64,000 nt of DNA, taken from the NCBI GenBank assembly GCA_023422775.1, contig JAFAGM010000084.1, positions 71,286-135,285 of the forward strand. Reading direction: 5' to 3'. Of the stretch, positions 35,412 to 43,356 are shown in pieces. This DNA comes from Pseudomonadota bacterium (GTDB lineage Bacteria > Pseudomonadota > Alphaproteobacteria > Rhizobiales > Xanthobacteraceae). Each line of letters starts with the position of its first letter. The stretch's first letter is position 1. The notes under the pieces were generated by a model. That model saw only the letters and a program-made list of their open reading frames with translations. It did no database searches and was not told where the DNA came from. The position numbers were made by a program, and so were the translations under genes.

Positions 35412-37331
35412 ATGAATTCGACCAACCAGGCGGCAACCATCCGGGTCGGCGACCGCGCGATCGGCGACGGCCAGCCGTGCTATGTCATCGCCGAAGTCGG
35501 CAACAACCATAACGGCGATTTCGATCGCGCCATCGCGCTGGTGGATGCCGCGGTCGCGGCCGGCGCGGATTGCGCCAAGTTCCAGATGCGAAAACTGGAC
35601 GAGGTCTATCGTGCCTCGAGCCTTTCTGGAAAGGACGACGACCTCGCCGTCGAATACACCCTCGACCTGCTGCGCCGCTTCGAGTTGACGACCGATCAGC
35701 AGCGCCGCGTCGCGGCCTACTGCGCCTCCAGGAACATCCAGTATCTCTGCACGCCCTGGGACGCATCCAGCGTCGCGACCCTGGAAACGTTCGGCGTCCA
35801 GGCCTACAAGGTCGCCTCCGCCGACCTGACGAACCTGCCCCTGCTGGCAACGCTCGCCGCCACCGGCAAGACGCTGATCGTCTCGACCGGCATGAGCACG
35901 TCGGATGAAATTCGCGCCGCAGCGAAATTTCTCGACGACCGCTCGGCGCATTACGTGCTGCTGCATTGCCAGAGCACCTACCCTGCCGCGCTTCACAATA
36001 TTCATCTGCGCTTCATGGAGACGCTGCGGGAAATTCATCCCCTCGTCGGCTATTCCGGTCACGAGCGCGGCATCGCGGTTTCGATCGGCGCGGTGGCGAT
36101 GGGCGCGGTGTTGATCGAGCGCCACATCACGCTCGATCGCGAGATGGAAGGCCCCGACCACGCAGCCAGCCTGGAGCCGGAGGAGTTCAAGGCGCTGGTT
36201 TCGGGCATTCGCGAAGTGGAATCGGCGCGCGGCGAAAAGCTCGCCGAGCGCGCGCTCAGCCAGGGCGAACTGATCAACCGCGAAAATCTCGCGAAGAGCC
36301 TGGTGGCCGCCCGCGACATCCCGGCCGGCACGGTCGTCGCCGAAGGCGACATTGCCGTCCGCAGTCCAGGCCAGGGCCTGTCGCCGCTCAGGATGCCCGC
36401 TTTGATCGGCAGGCGCCTCAACCGCGCGATGGCCCGGGACGACTACTTCTTCCAGAGCGACCTCGACAACGGTGCCGCCACCGCGCGCCGCTATCGTTTC
36501 GACCGGCCCTGGGGCGTCCCGGTTCGCTATCACGACACCCAGCGCTTCCTGGAAATCTGCCAGCCCGACATCATCGAATTCCATCTCAGCTACAGCGACA
36601 TGGAGCGCGATCCGTCCGCCTATCTGTCCGGCACCTACGACCTCGGCTTCGTGGTGCATGCGCCCGAACTGTTCGCAGGCAGCAAGCTGATGGACCTTGC
36701 GACATCGGACGAGGTCCTGCGCCGCTATTCGCTGGAGCAGACCCAGGCCGTCATCGACATCACGCGCGGATTGAAGAAGTTCTTTCCCAAGACAAAGCGT
36801 CCGCCGATCGTCGCCAATATCGGCGGCTTCACCATGGATGAGCCGCTGTCGGCGGAACGGAAGGCCGAGTGCTACCGCATCTTTGCTGCCAGCCTCGCCG
36901 AGCTTGATCTGGACGGAGTCGAATTGATTCCCCAGACCATGGCGCCGTTCCCGTGGCACTTCGGCGGACAGCGTCACCAGAACATCTTCATCTTCCCGGA
37001 CGAGTCGGCCGCGTTCTGCGCCAGGCATGATTTGCGGATGTGCGTCGACATCTCCCACACCAAACTCGCCGCCAATCATTTCGGTTTCGACTTTGCCGAA
37101 GGCCTCGCCCGGCTCGGCCCCCATACAGCCCACCTGCATTTCGGCGACGCCAAGGGTCTCGATGGCGAGGGCCTGCAGGTCGGCGAAGGCGAGATCGACT
37201 TCGACGAGATCGGCGCGGTGCTGCGCAAGCACGCCCCCGACGCGTCGTTCATCCCCGAGATCTGGCAGGGCCACAAGAACATGGGTGAAGGCTTCTGGAC
37301 CGCGCTCGAGCGCCTCGAGGGCCGGATATGA
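35412..37331 (+). CDS. NeuB-type ulosonate synthase fused to a second TIM barrel
   Basis: A 639-residue three-part protein, nearly twice the usual NeuB length (~350). Residues ~22-275 are a NeuB (sialic/legionaminic acid synthase) barrel with AEVGNNHNGD, CAKFQMRK, VSTGMST, GYSGHERG and EGPDHAAS, the PEP- and metal-binding landmarks. Residues ~290-350 are an antifreeze/SAF domain (NREN, AARDIPAG). Residues ~362-639 form a xylose-isomerase/AP-endonuclease-like TIM barrel with metal-site candidates in HAPEL, CVDISHTK and AHLHFGDAKG. The synthase part should condense PEP with a sugar; the extra barrel could isomerise or epimerise substrate or product. It overlaps the CMP-synthetase gene by 4 bp. 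Confidence 0.85.
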   Translation: MNSTNQAATIRVGDRAIGDGQPCYVIAEVGNNHNGDFDRAIALVDAAVAAGADCAKFQMRKLDEVYRASSLSGKDDDLAVEYTLDLLRRFELTTDQQRRVAAYCASRNIQYLCTPWDASSVATLETFGVQAYKVASADLTNLPLLATLAATGKTLIVSTGMSTSDEIRAAAKFLDDRSAHYVLLHCQSTYPAALHNIHLRFMETLREIHPLVGYSGHERGIAVSIGAVAMGAVLIERHITLDREMEGPDHAASLEPEEFKALVSGIREVESARGEKLAERALSQGELINRENLAKSLVAARDIPAGTVVAEGDIAVRSPGQGLSPLRMPALIGRRLNRAMARDDYFFQSDLDNGAATARRYRFDRPWGVPVRYHDTQRFLEICQPDIIEFHLSYSDMERDPSAYLSGTYDLGFVVHAPELFAGSKLMDLATSDEVLRRYSLEQTQAVIDITRGLKKFFPKTKRPPIVANIGGFTMDEPLSAERKAECYRIFAASLAELDLDGVELIPQTMAPFPWHFGGQRHQNIFIFPDESAAFCARHDLRMCVDISHTKLAANHFGFDFAEGLARLGPHTAHLHFGDAKGLDGEGLQVGEGEIDFDEIGAVLRKHAPDASFIPEIWQGHKNMGEGFWTALERLEGRI

Positions 37332-38029
37332 CCCGCGTTACATCCGGGCGGACGCTCGCCGTTGTCGCCGCACGCGGCGGCTCCAAGGGCATTCCGCACA
37401 AGAACCTGATCGATCTGTGCGGCAAGCCGCTGATTGCCTGGACCGTGATGCAGGCGGCCGCCGCGCGCGGCGTCGATACTGTCGCGGTCTCTTCCGACAG
37501 CGACCAGATCCTCGAAGCCGCCGAAGCCGCCGGCGCGGTCGGCGTCCGGCGCCCCGACGATATCTCCGGCGATCTCGCCTCGTCGGAGTCGGCGTGGCTC
37601 CATGCGCTGGAGCATCTCGATGGAAAGCGCGGCCCATTTGGGCGGGTCGTCGCCCTACAGGCCACGTCGCCAATCCGCGAGCCCAGCGATATCGAGCAGG
37701 CGCTTGCCACATTCGAGCAAGAAGGGCTCGACAGCCTGCTCTCGGTCTGCGAGGTCGAGGATTATTTCAACTGGCGCATCGGCGACAACGGGCCGGAGCC
37801 GATCAACTACGATTTCCGCAACCGGCGGATGCGGCAGCAGATCGAAAAGCGCTATTTGGAGAACGGCTCGTTCTATGTTCTCGTCCCCTCGCTGCTGCGC
37901 GAGGAGAACAACCGGCTCGGCGGCAGGATCGGCATGCACCTGATGGAGCGCCACAAGATGTTCCAGATCGATCGGCCCGAGGATATCAAGCTCTGTGCCG
38001 CCATCATGCGCAGCTACGGATATGCATAA
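37328..38029 (+). CDS. CMP-ulosonate (acylneuraminate-type) cytidylyltransferase
   Basis: A 233-residue NeuA-type enzyme that activates an ulosonic acid with CTP. The nucleotide-binding ARGGSKGIPHKN is at residues ~16-27, SSDSDQIL and LQATSPIREPSDI follow, and QIDRPEDIKL near the end is the family's metal/sugar site. It is coupled to the NeuB fusion by an ATGA overlap, so it most likely acts on that enzyme's product. It is clearly distinct from the second CMP-synthetase at 52220. Confidence 0.9.
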   Translation: MTRVTSGRTLAVVAARGGSKGIPHKNLIDLCGKPLIAWTVMQAAAARGVDTVAVSSDSDQILEAAEAAGAVGVRRPDDISGDLASSESAWLHALEHLDGKRGPFGRVVALQATSPIREPSDIEQALATFEQEGLDSLLSVCEVEDYFNWRIGDNGPEPINYDFRNRRMRQQIEKRYLENGSFYVLVPSLLREENNRLGGRIGMHLMERHKMFQIDRPEDIKLCAAIMRSYGYA

Positions 38030-38783
38030 TCCCGCGGCATTCTCCCTCGAAGGCAGGACCGCCGTCGTCACCGGCGCGTCGCGCGGCATCGGCGCTGCCA
38101 TTGCGAGCGGCCTGCAGGCAAGCGGCGCAAAGGTGTTCGGCATCAGCCGGACCGGCACGGCGCCCTCCCCCGTTACGGCGATCAAGTGCGACCTGACCGA
38201 CGACGCCGCCATCCAGTTGGCGTTCGACAATCTCTCCAGGGCGGGAGAGCGGATCGACATCCTCGTCAATGCCGCCGGCATCAGCCTCCCCACCTCGGGG
38301 ACCATGAGCGAACTGCAACGATTTCGCGCCACGCTGGCGGTCGACCTCAACGGCGTCTATGCGACGATCCTTGCGGCCTATCCCCTGTTGAAGCAGGCGG
38401 GCGGCGGCTCCATCATCAACGTCACGAGCATCAACTCGGTTCGCGGCTTTCCCGGCAATCCCGGCTATGTCGCGGCCAAGGCCGGCCTGGCCGGCCTCAC
38501 CCGCGCGCTTGCGGCGGACTATGCGCGCGACGGCATTCGCGTCAACGCGCTGGCGCCCGGATATGTCGCAACCGAGATGACCGCCACAAGCTTCGCTGAT
38601 CCCGCGATGCACGAGGATCGCCGCCGTCACACCATGCTCGGCCGCTGGGGCAACCCGGACGATCTGGCGGGGGCTGCGGTGTTCCTGGCCTCGCCTGCAT
38701 CAAGCTATGTGACCGGCCAGGAATTGTTCGTCGATGGCGGCTGGACCGCGAAAGGCCTCGCGATCAGCGAGGGCAAGCCGTGA
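38022..38783 (+). CDS. Short-chain dehydrogenase/reductase
   Basis: A 253-residue classical SDR. TGASRGIG binds the dinucleotide, NVTSIN with YVAAK gives the catalytic Ser/Tyr/Lys, and TGQELFVDGGW closes the fold. It overlaps the CMP-synthetase stop by 8 bp and the next gene by 4 bp. In this operon it probably oxidises or reduces a hydroxyl of the sugar precursor; substrate unknown. Confidence 0.85.
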   Translation: MHNPAAFSLEGRTAVVTGASRGIGAAIASGLQASGAKVFGISRTGTAPSPVTAIKCDLTDDAAIQLAFDNLSRAGERIDILVNAAGISLPTSGTMSELQRFRATLAVDLNGVYATILAAYPLLKQAGGGSIINVTSINSVRGFPGNPGYVAAKAGLAGLTRALAADYARDGIRVNALAPGYVATEMTATSFADPAMHEDRRRHTMLGRWGNPDDLAGAAVFLASPASSYVTGQELFVDGGWTAKGLAISEGKP

Positions 38784-39625
38784 CGACGCCGGGACGCATC
38801 GGCTTCATGCAGGGACGGCTGTCGGCCATGGTCGACGGCAAGATCCAGGCCTTCCCGTGGGATGAGTGGCGCGAGGAATTCGTGCGCGCCCGCGCGCTCG
38901 GCCTGACCCGGATCGAATGGACCATCGACCAGGAGCGGCTGCGCGAAAATCCGCTCAACACCGCGGCCGGACAGCAGGAAATCATCGTACTCTCGCGCCG
39001 CAACGGGTTGAAAGCGGCGAGCCTGACCGGCGATTGCTTCATGCAGGCGCCGTTCTGGAAGGCGGATGGCGAGGCGCAAAAATCGCTGGTGGACGATCTC
39101 GATCTGGTGCTCGCATCCTGCGCGACCCTCGGCATCGAATTTGCAGTCATTCCGCTGGTCGACAACGGCAGGATCGAGAACGCCGCGCAGACCGAAACCT
39201 TGCTGCGCGTTCTGCTCGACCGCGCCTCTTCGCTGTCGAAGCAGGGTGTCAGGATCGTGTTCGAATCCGATCTGCCGCCTGCGCCGCTCGCGGAATTCAT
39301 CGACGCCTTCCCGCGCGAGGTTTTCGGCATCAACTACGACAGCGGCAACAGCGCCGCGCTCGGCTACGATTCCGCCGAGGAGATTGCGGCCTACGCGCCG
39401 CGTATTCTCAATGTGCACATAAAGGATCGCTTGCGTGGCGGCACCACGGTGCCGCTCGGCACGGGTGCTGCGGATCTCGCAAAAACCATCCGGCTGATCG
39501 AGCAGTCCGGCTATCGCGGGCAGTATATTCTTCAAACCGCTCGCGCGGCCGACGGCGACCATGCCGGCGCATTGGCTGGATATCGCGACATGACCGTGCG
39601 CTGGATCGAGGACGCAGGCCGATGA
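38780..39625 (+). CDS. Sugar isomerase/epimerase-like TIM barrel protein
   Basis: A 281-residue xylose-isomerase-like barrel (IolE/IolI/hydroxypyruvate isomerase superfamily). It opens with IGFMQGRLS and contains GLTRIEWTID, IVFESDLPP (metal Glu), NYDSGNS (metal Asp) and NVHIKDRL (metal His/Asp). The GTG start overlaps the previous stop by 4 bp. A second barrel of the same superfamily is fused to the NeuB-type protein upstream, so two isomerase-type steps seem to serve this pathway. Confidence 0.82.
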   Translation: MTTPGRIGFMQGRLSAMVDGKIQAFPWDEWREEFVRARALGLTRIEWTIDQERLRENPLNTAAGQQEIIVLSRRNGLKAASLTGDCFMQAPFWKADGEAQKSLVDDLDLVLASCATLGIEFAVIPLVDNGRIENAAQTETLLRVLLDRASSLSKQGVRIVFESDLPPAPLAEFIDAFPREVFGINYDSGNSAALGYDSAEEIAAYAPRILNVHIKDRLRGGTTVPLGTGAADLAKTIRLIEQSGYRGQYILQTARAADGDHAGALAGYRDMTVRWIEDAGR

Positions 39626-40383
39626 AGCTCGACATCGAGGGGCGGATTGCATTGGTGGTCGGCGCCAGCCGCGGCATCGGCTTCGCCATTGCCGATACGC
39701 TGGCCGCCGAAGGCGCCAGTGTGGCGCTGGCCGCGCGCGGCCTCGACAGTCTCAAAGCGGCTGCCGGCAAGATCGGCCGCGGCGCATCGATCCACGCCGC
39801 CGACGTCACCGATCCGGCCGCCGCGCAGGCGCTTGTGAAAGCAGTCGAAAAGCAGTGGGGCGGAATCGACATTCTCGTTTGCAATGTCGGCAGCGGCGCC
39901 TCGGTGCCGCCGGGCGAGGAAACCGCCGCGGAGTGGAAACGGGTGCTGGACGTCAACCTGTTCGCCTCGACCAACATGATCGAGGCGGCGCGGCCGATCA
40001 TGCGGCGCGGCAACGGCGAACGTGCGATCGTCTGCGTCTCCTCGATCTGCGGTCTCGCCGCGCTCGGCGCTCCGGTGACCTATTCAGCGGCGAAAGCGGC
40101 GTTGAACGCCACCGTGCGCGGCCTCGCCCGGCCGCTTGCACTCGAAGGCATCCGCATCAATGCGGTTGCACCCGGCAATATTCTGTTCGAAGGCGGTACC
40201 TGGGCGCGCAAGATCGCCGAGAACAAGCCCGCCGTCGATGACATGCTGACGCGCGAGGTCGCACAGCGCCGGCTGGGGACGCCAGCCGAAATCGCCGACC
40301 TCGTCGCCTTCCTCGCCTCTGCCCGCGCGGCGTTCATTACGGGCACCGTGATCGTGGCCGACGGCGGGCAATTACGCGCTTGA
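39622..40383 (+). CDS. Short-chain dehydrogenase/reductase
   Basis: A 253-residue classical SDR: GASRGIGFA for cofactor, CVSSICG and TYSAAKAAL for the catalytic Ser/Tyr/Lys, and TGTVIVADGGQ at the end. It overlaps the isomerase-like gene by 4 bp. Second of three SDRs in the part A operon; its sequence differs from the first enough to suggest a different substrate or position. Confidence 0.85.
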   Translation: MKLDIEGRIALVVGASRGIGFAIADTLAAEGASVALAARGLDSLKAAAGKIGRGASIHAADVTDPAAAQALVKAVEKQWGGIDILVCNVGSGASVPPGEETAAEWKRVLDVNLFASTNMIEAARPIMRRGNGERAIVCVSSICGLAALGAPVTYSAAKAALNATVRGLARPLALEGIRINAVAPGNILFEGGTWARKIAENKPAVDDMLTREVAQRRLGTPAEIADLVAFLASARAAFITGTVIVADGGQLRA

Positions 40384-40396
40384 ACGGGAGCACTCC

Positions 40397-41236
40397 ATGA
40401 CCGCCCTCTCCGCTCGATACGACCTCACCGGACGCACCGCGCTGGTCACCGGCGCCGGCGGCTTGCTGGGACGCCAGCATGTTGCCGCACTGGCCGACGC
40501 CGGCGCCCGCGTCGTCGTCAGCGACGTCGGAACGGCGCACGCCGATGCGACGATATCGGCGGTGAAGGAAGCCGCACCGGCCGCCGATCTCGTCGCCGCC
40601 GTCATCGACGTCACCTCGCAAGCATCGGTCAGTGCGGCCGGCGAGGATCTCGCCGGGCGCGGCATCACCGTCGACATCCTGGTCAACAACGCCGCGATCG
40701 ATCCAAAAGTCACTTCGGCGCCCGGCGTCATGCATTCGTCGCGCTTCGAAGCCTTTCCGGTTCCGCAGTGGCAGATGGAAATCGCGGTGGGACTGACTGG
40801 CGCGATGCTGTGCTCGCAGGTATTCGGCGGCGCGATGGCGCGGCGCGGCCGCGGCGTGATCCTCAACATCGCCTCCGACCTCGGCGTGATCGCGCCGGAT
40901 CAGCGGCTCTACCGCCAGCCCAGCATCGCGCGGGATGAAGAGCAGCCCGTTAAGCCCGTGACCTACTCCGTCATCAAACACGGTCTGATCGGCTTGACGA
41001 AATACCTCGCAACCTATTGGGCGGAACAAGGCGTCCGCGTCAACGCGATTTCGCCGGGCGGCGTTTTCAACAACCAGGATCCTGCCTTCGTCGAACGGTT
41101 GACGCGGCTGATTCCGATGGGCCGAATGGCCCGGGTCGACGAGTATTGCGCCGCCGTTCAATTCCTCTGCTCGGACGCCTCGAGCTACATGACGGGTCAG
41201 AACATGGTGATGGACGGCGGCCGGAGCGTATGGTGA
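40397..41236 (+). CDS. Short-chain dehydrogenase/reductase, PtmA-like
   Basis: A 279-residue SDR with TGAGGLLG, NIASDLGVIAPDQRLY, TYSVIKHG and the tail TGQNMVMDGGRSVW. It is a clear paralogue of the PtmA-like protein at 52933 (shared MAPDQRIY/IAPDQRLY, LATYW-QGVRVN, GRMAR, and TGQN-DGG-W end). PtmA-type SDRs act with PtmF in supplying the amino-sugar precursor for legionaminic acid in Campylobacter. Here it ends the tightly coupled part A operon. Confidence 0.83.
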   Translation: MTALSARYDLTGRTALVTGAGGLLGRQHVAALADAGARVVVSDVGTAHADATISAVKEAAPAADLVAAVIDVTSQASVSAAGEDLAGRGITVDILVNNAAIDPKVTSAPGVMHSSRFEAFPVPQWQMEIAVGLTGAMLCSQVFGGAMARRGRGVILNIASDLGVIAPDQRLYRQPSIARDEEQPVKPVTYSVIKHGLIGLTKYLATYWAEQGVRVNAISPGGVFNNQDPAFVERLTRLIPMGRMARVDEYCAAVQFLCSDASSYMTGQNMVMDGGRSVW

Positions 41237-41499
41237 TGCGTGATGCGACCCGACGTAGATGACGTCTGGCCGAATAATTCGAGGTCTCATGCATTTTGGA
41301 CCGGCGCGAATGCATCAATCCTTATGCAAGTTGAACCCGGTTCGAGGGTTCATTAGTAGACAATATCTATCGGGGCATATTCTGTATTCTTCAACAGATT
41401 GCGCCCGATCCGGGCCTCCATCCTTGCGGTTCCGACGAAATGCCGTTAAGAGACCGATCGGATGTAGGCTGAGCGGGGCCGGCCGGAAATCGTTGCAGG
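41237..41499. other. AT-richer intergenic gap inside the glycan region
   Basis: 263 bp with noticeably lower GC than the surroundings, especially 41320-41400. It contains a short dyad GAACCC-N7-GGGTTC (41334-41352). It is a plausible internal promoter region for the methyltransferase/dioxygenase genes. No coding frame or RNA gene is recognised. Confidence 0.35.
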
Positions 41500-42309
41500 A
41501 TGGGTGTGACAGTGGAAAAGGCCGAAAGGGCCGGGGTCGAAACCTCGCACGCGCGCAGGTTTAGAAACTTCGTCGGACGCTCTCTGATACCGAAATCTCC
41601 GGTCCTGCTATCTCCTAGGAATTATATCCTCCTAACGCCGCCGCTCTTCGCGCTCCGCTTCCACCTTCGGCGGCTCTACTGGCGCCTCACCGGACACAAG
41701 CTGCAGCAGCTGGTCAAGGGACAAGGCGTCGAGAGCGGGTTCGTGGCCGAAAAGGTGCTGCCGTACAACCTTGGCAACATCAACATCATCAATCGGGGAC
41801 GGACCGAGCGCGTCATCGCCATCCTTCGCTCGATTCGCGGGCTGAAGCTCGGCGCGCTGAATACGCTCGTGGTTGGCCCCCGCAACGAAGCCGAGTTGTT
41901 GCTGCTCTCGTCATACGGCTTCGATCCTGCCAAGCTGACCGCGATTGATCTGTTTTCGTATTCGCCCGCCGTGCGCCTGATGGACATGCACGAGCTGAAA
42001 TTTTCGGATAGTTCCTTCGACGCCGTCTACAGTGCGTTCGTCATTACCTACAGCGACGACATTCCAAAAGCCGTCGCCGAGACCATTCGCGTCGCCAAGG
42101 ACGGCGCCCTGATTGTTTTCGTATACGAACACCTCGCGCTCGGCGCAGGCAACCGATTTGGCAAGAACAACCTGAGCAACGGTCCCGACGACCTGCTTGC
42201 ACTATTTGGCGCCAATGCGGGTCATGTGTTCTGGAAGGAAGATTACGAGAGCGAGGGCAGCTACACATCCTCCGTCGTCTTCCGTTTGACCAAACCCCAG
42301 GTCCAGTAA
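41500..42309 (+). CDS. SAM-dependent methyltransferase (glycan region, copy 1)
   Basis: About 269 residues. After a basic N-terminal segment (~60 residues), the class I core shows LVVGPRNEAELL (motif I), TAIDLFSYSP, and MHELKFSDSSFDAVYS (motif II region). It is probably cytosolic. The start is uncertain, because the ATG at 41500 is directly preceded by GCAGG; GTG codons at 41506 and 41512 are alternatives. It is immediately followed by a PhyH-like dioxygenase, an arrangement repeated at 55314-57127. The likely target is a sugar hydroxyl or the growing glycan. Confidence 0.75.
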   Translation: MGVTVEKAERAGVETSHARRFRNFVGRSLIPKSPVLLSPRNYILLTPPLFALRFHLRRLYWRLTGHKLQQLVKGQGVESGFVAEKVLPYNLGNINIINRGRTERVIAILRSIRGLKLGALNTLVVGPRNEAELLLLSSYGFDPAKLTAIDLFSYSPAVRLMDMHELKFSDSSFDAVYSAFVITYSDDIPKAVAETIRVAKDGALIVFVYEHLALGAGNRFGKNNLSNGPDDLLALFGANAGHVFWKEDYESEGSYTSSVVFRLTKPQVQ

Positions 42310-42355
42310 CCAGGTCCAGTAACAGGTTCAATAGTCGGAACCGGAGATCCGAAAA

Positions 42356-43249
42356 ATGCAATCGCTTCGCAAGATCGCGTCGAGGGCACGAACTCAGACC
42401 CGTGTGGCATTGTTTGGTAACAATCATTCGCTCAAGGTCAACATGAAGTACGCGGCCTACGAGGGCGCGGCGCGGCGCAGCTGGAAACCCCGCTCCAAGC
42501 CGACCGCCGAACAGCTCGCTGCGGCCGGCCGCTTCAAGAACGAAGGCTTTGTCGCACTCCCGCCCCCGGCCCGGATGACGGCCGAAAAATTGCAGGCCAT
42601 CCGGGAAACCGTCGATCGCCGCTTCGAGGAGCAGAACAACGGCTACGTCGTCAATTACGGCATGTACCGGCTGATCGACGGGATCGAGCTCATCCCCGAA
42701 ATCATCGACTTCATCGACGACGATCTCGAAGCCATCGTCGAGAACTATTACGGCAGCCATTTCAAGCTGTTCGCGGTGTCGTTCTATCGCACGCTGCCGA
42801 CGCCGGATAAGCCGGATTCGAGCTTCCTGTGGCATCTCGACAATTGCCCGAAGCAAGAGATCAAGCTGATGGTCTATCTCGACGACGTCGTGGCCGATAC
42901 CGGCGCGCTCAGCGTCAAGGACAAGCCGTTCAGCGTCGGCCTGCGCAAGGAAGGCTTCTTCGACCGCAGGCGCATCGACCAGTTCGTCGGTCGCCTTGAC
43001 GACCGCAACTCTACGCGGGTACTCGAAGGCCAGACCGGAACCCGGCTGCTGTTCGAGAATGGCGGCTGCATCCACAAGGCGACCTCGCCGAAGCACGGTC
43101 ACCGTGACGTCGTCACGTTCGTGCTGATTCCTTCCGATATCCCGTGGCGCCCGCATTTCGCCCGCAGCCGCAACCTGCTCAGCACCAATGCCGGGATCTG
43201 CATCGATCCGTTCCGGGATCAACCGGAGCATGTCGGATATCAGTATTGA
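42356..43249 (+). CDS. PhyH-like Fe(II)/2-oxoglutarate dioxygenase (glycan region, copy 1)
   Basis: A 297-residue protein of the phytanoyl-CoA-dioxygenase-like family. The iron ligands are visible as HLD in FLWHLDNCPKQE and a distal His in NGGCIHKATSP, with an Arg in HRDVV for 2-oxoglutarate. The double-stranded beta-helix core lies in the C-terminal half. It shares its HLD segment and spacing with the protein at 56195-57127. It may hydroxylate or epimerise a sugar; the substrate is unknown. Confidence 0.78.
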   Translation: MQSLRKIASRARTQTRVALFGNNHSLKVNMKYAAYEGAARRSWKPRSKPTAEQLAAAGRFKNEGFVALPPPARMTAEKLQAIRETVDRRFEEQNNGYVVNYGMYRLIDGIELIPEIIDFIDDDLEAIVENYYGSHFKLFAVSFYRTLPTPDKPDSSFLWHLDNCPKQEIKLMVYLDDVVADTGALSVKDKPFSVGLRKEGFFDRRRIDQFVGRLDDRNSTRVLEGQTGTRLLFENGGCIHKATSPKHGHRDVVTFVLIPSDIPWRPHFARSRNLLSTNAGICIDPFRDQPEHVGYQY

Positions 43250-43356
43250 GAACGACGCGCGCCGTCGCTGGCAAGCACGACGGTTGCAGGTAGCAAGATC
43301 ATGATCCGTGGCAATGGCGGCTCGGCTGCCGACCGGCGACGTTCAGAGACCGCACC

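Noticed and set aside
34692..37274. An 860-codon minus-strand open frame across the NeuB fusion and GHMP kinase genes
   Set aside because: It is antisense to two genes with clear conserved motifs and has no domain of its own.
41334..41352. tRNA T-arm-like GGTTCGA with a 5-6 bp stem
   Set aside because: The loop register is wrong for a T-arm and there is no acceptor, D-arm or anticodon structure around it.
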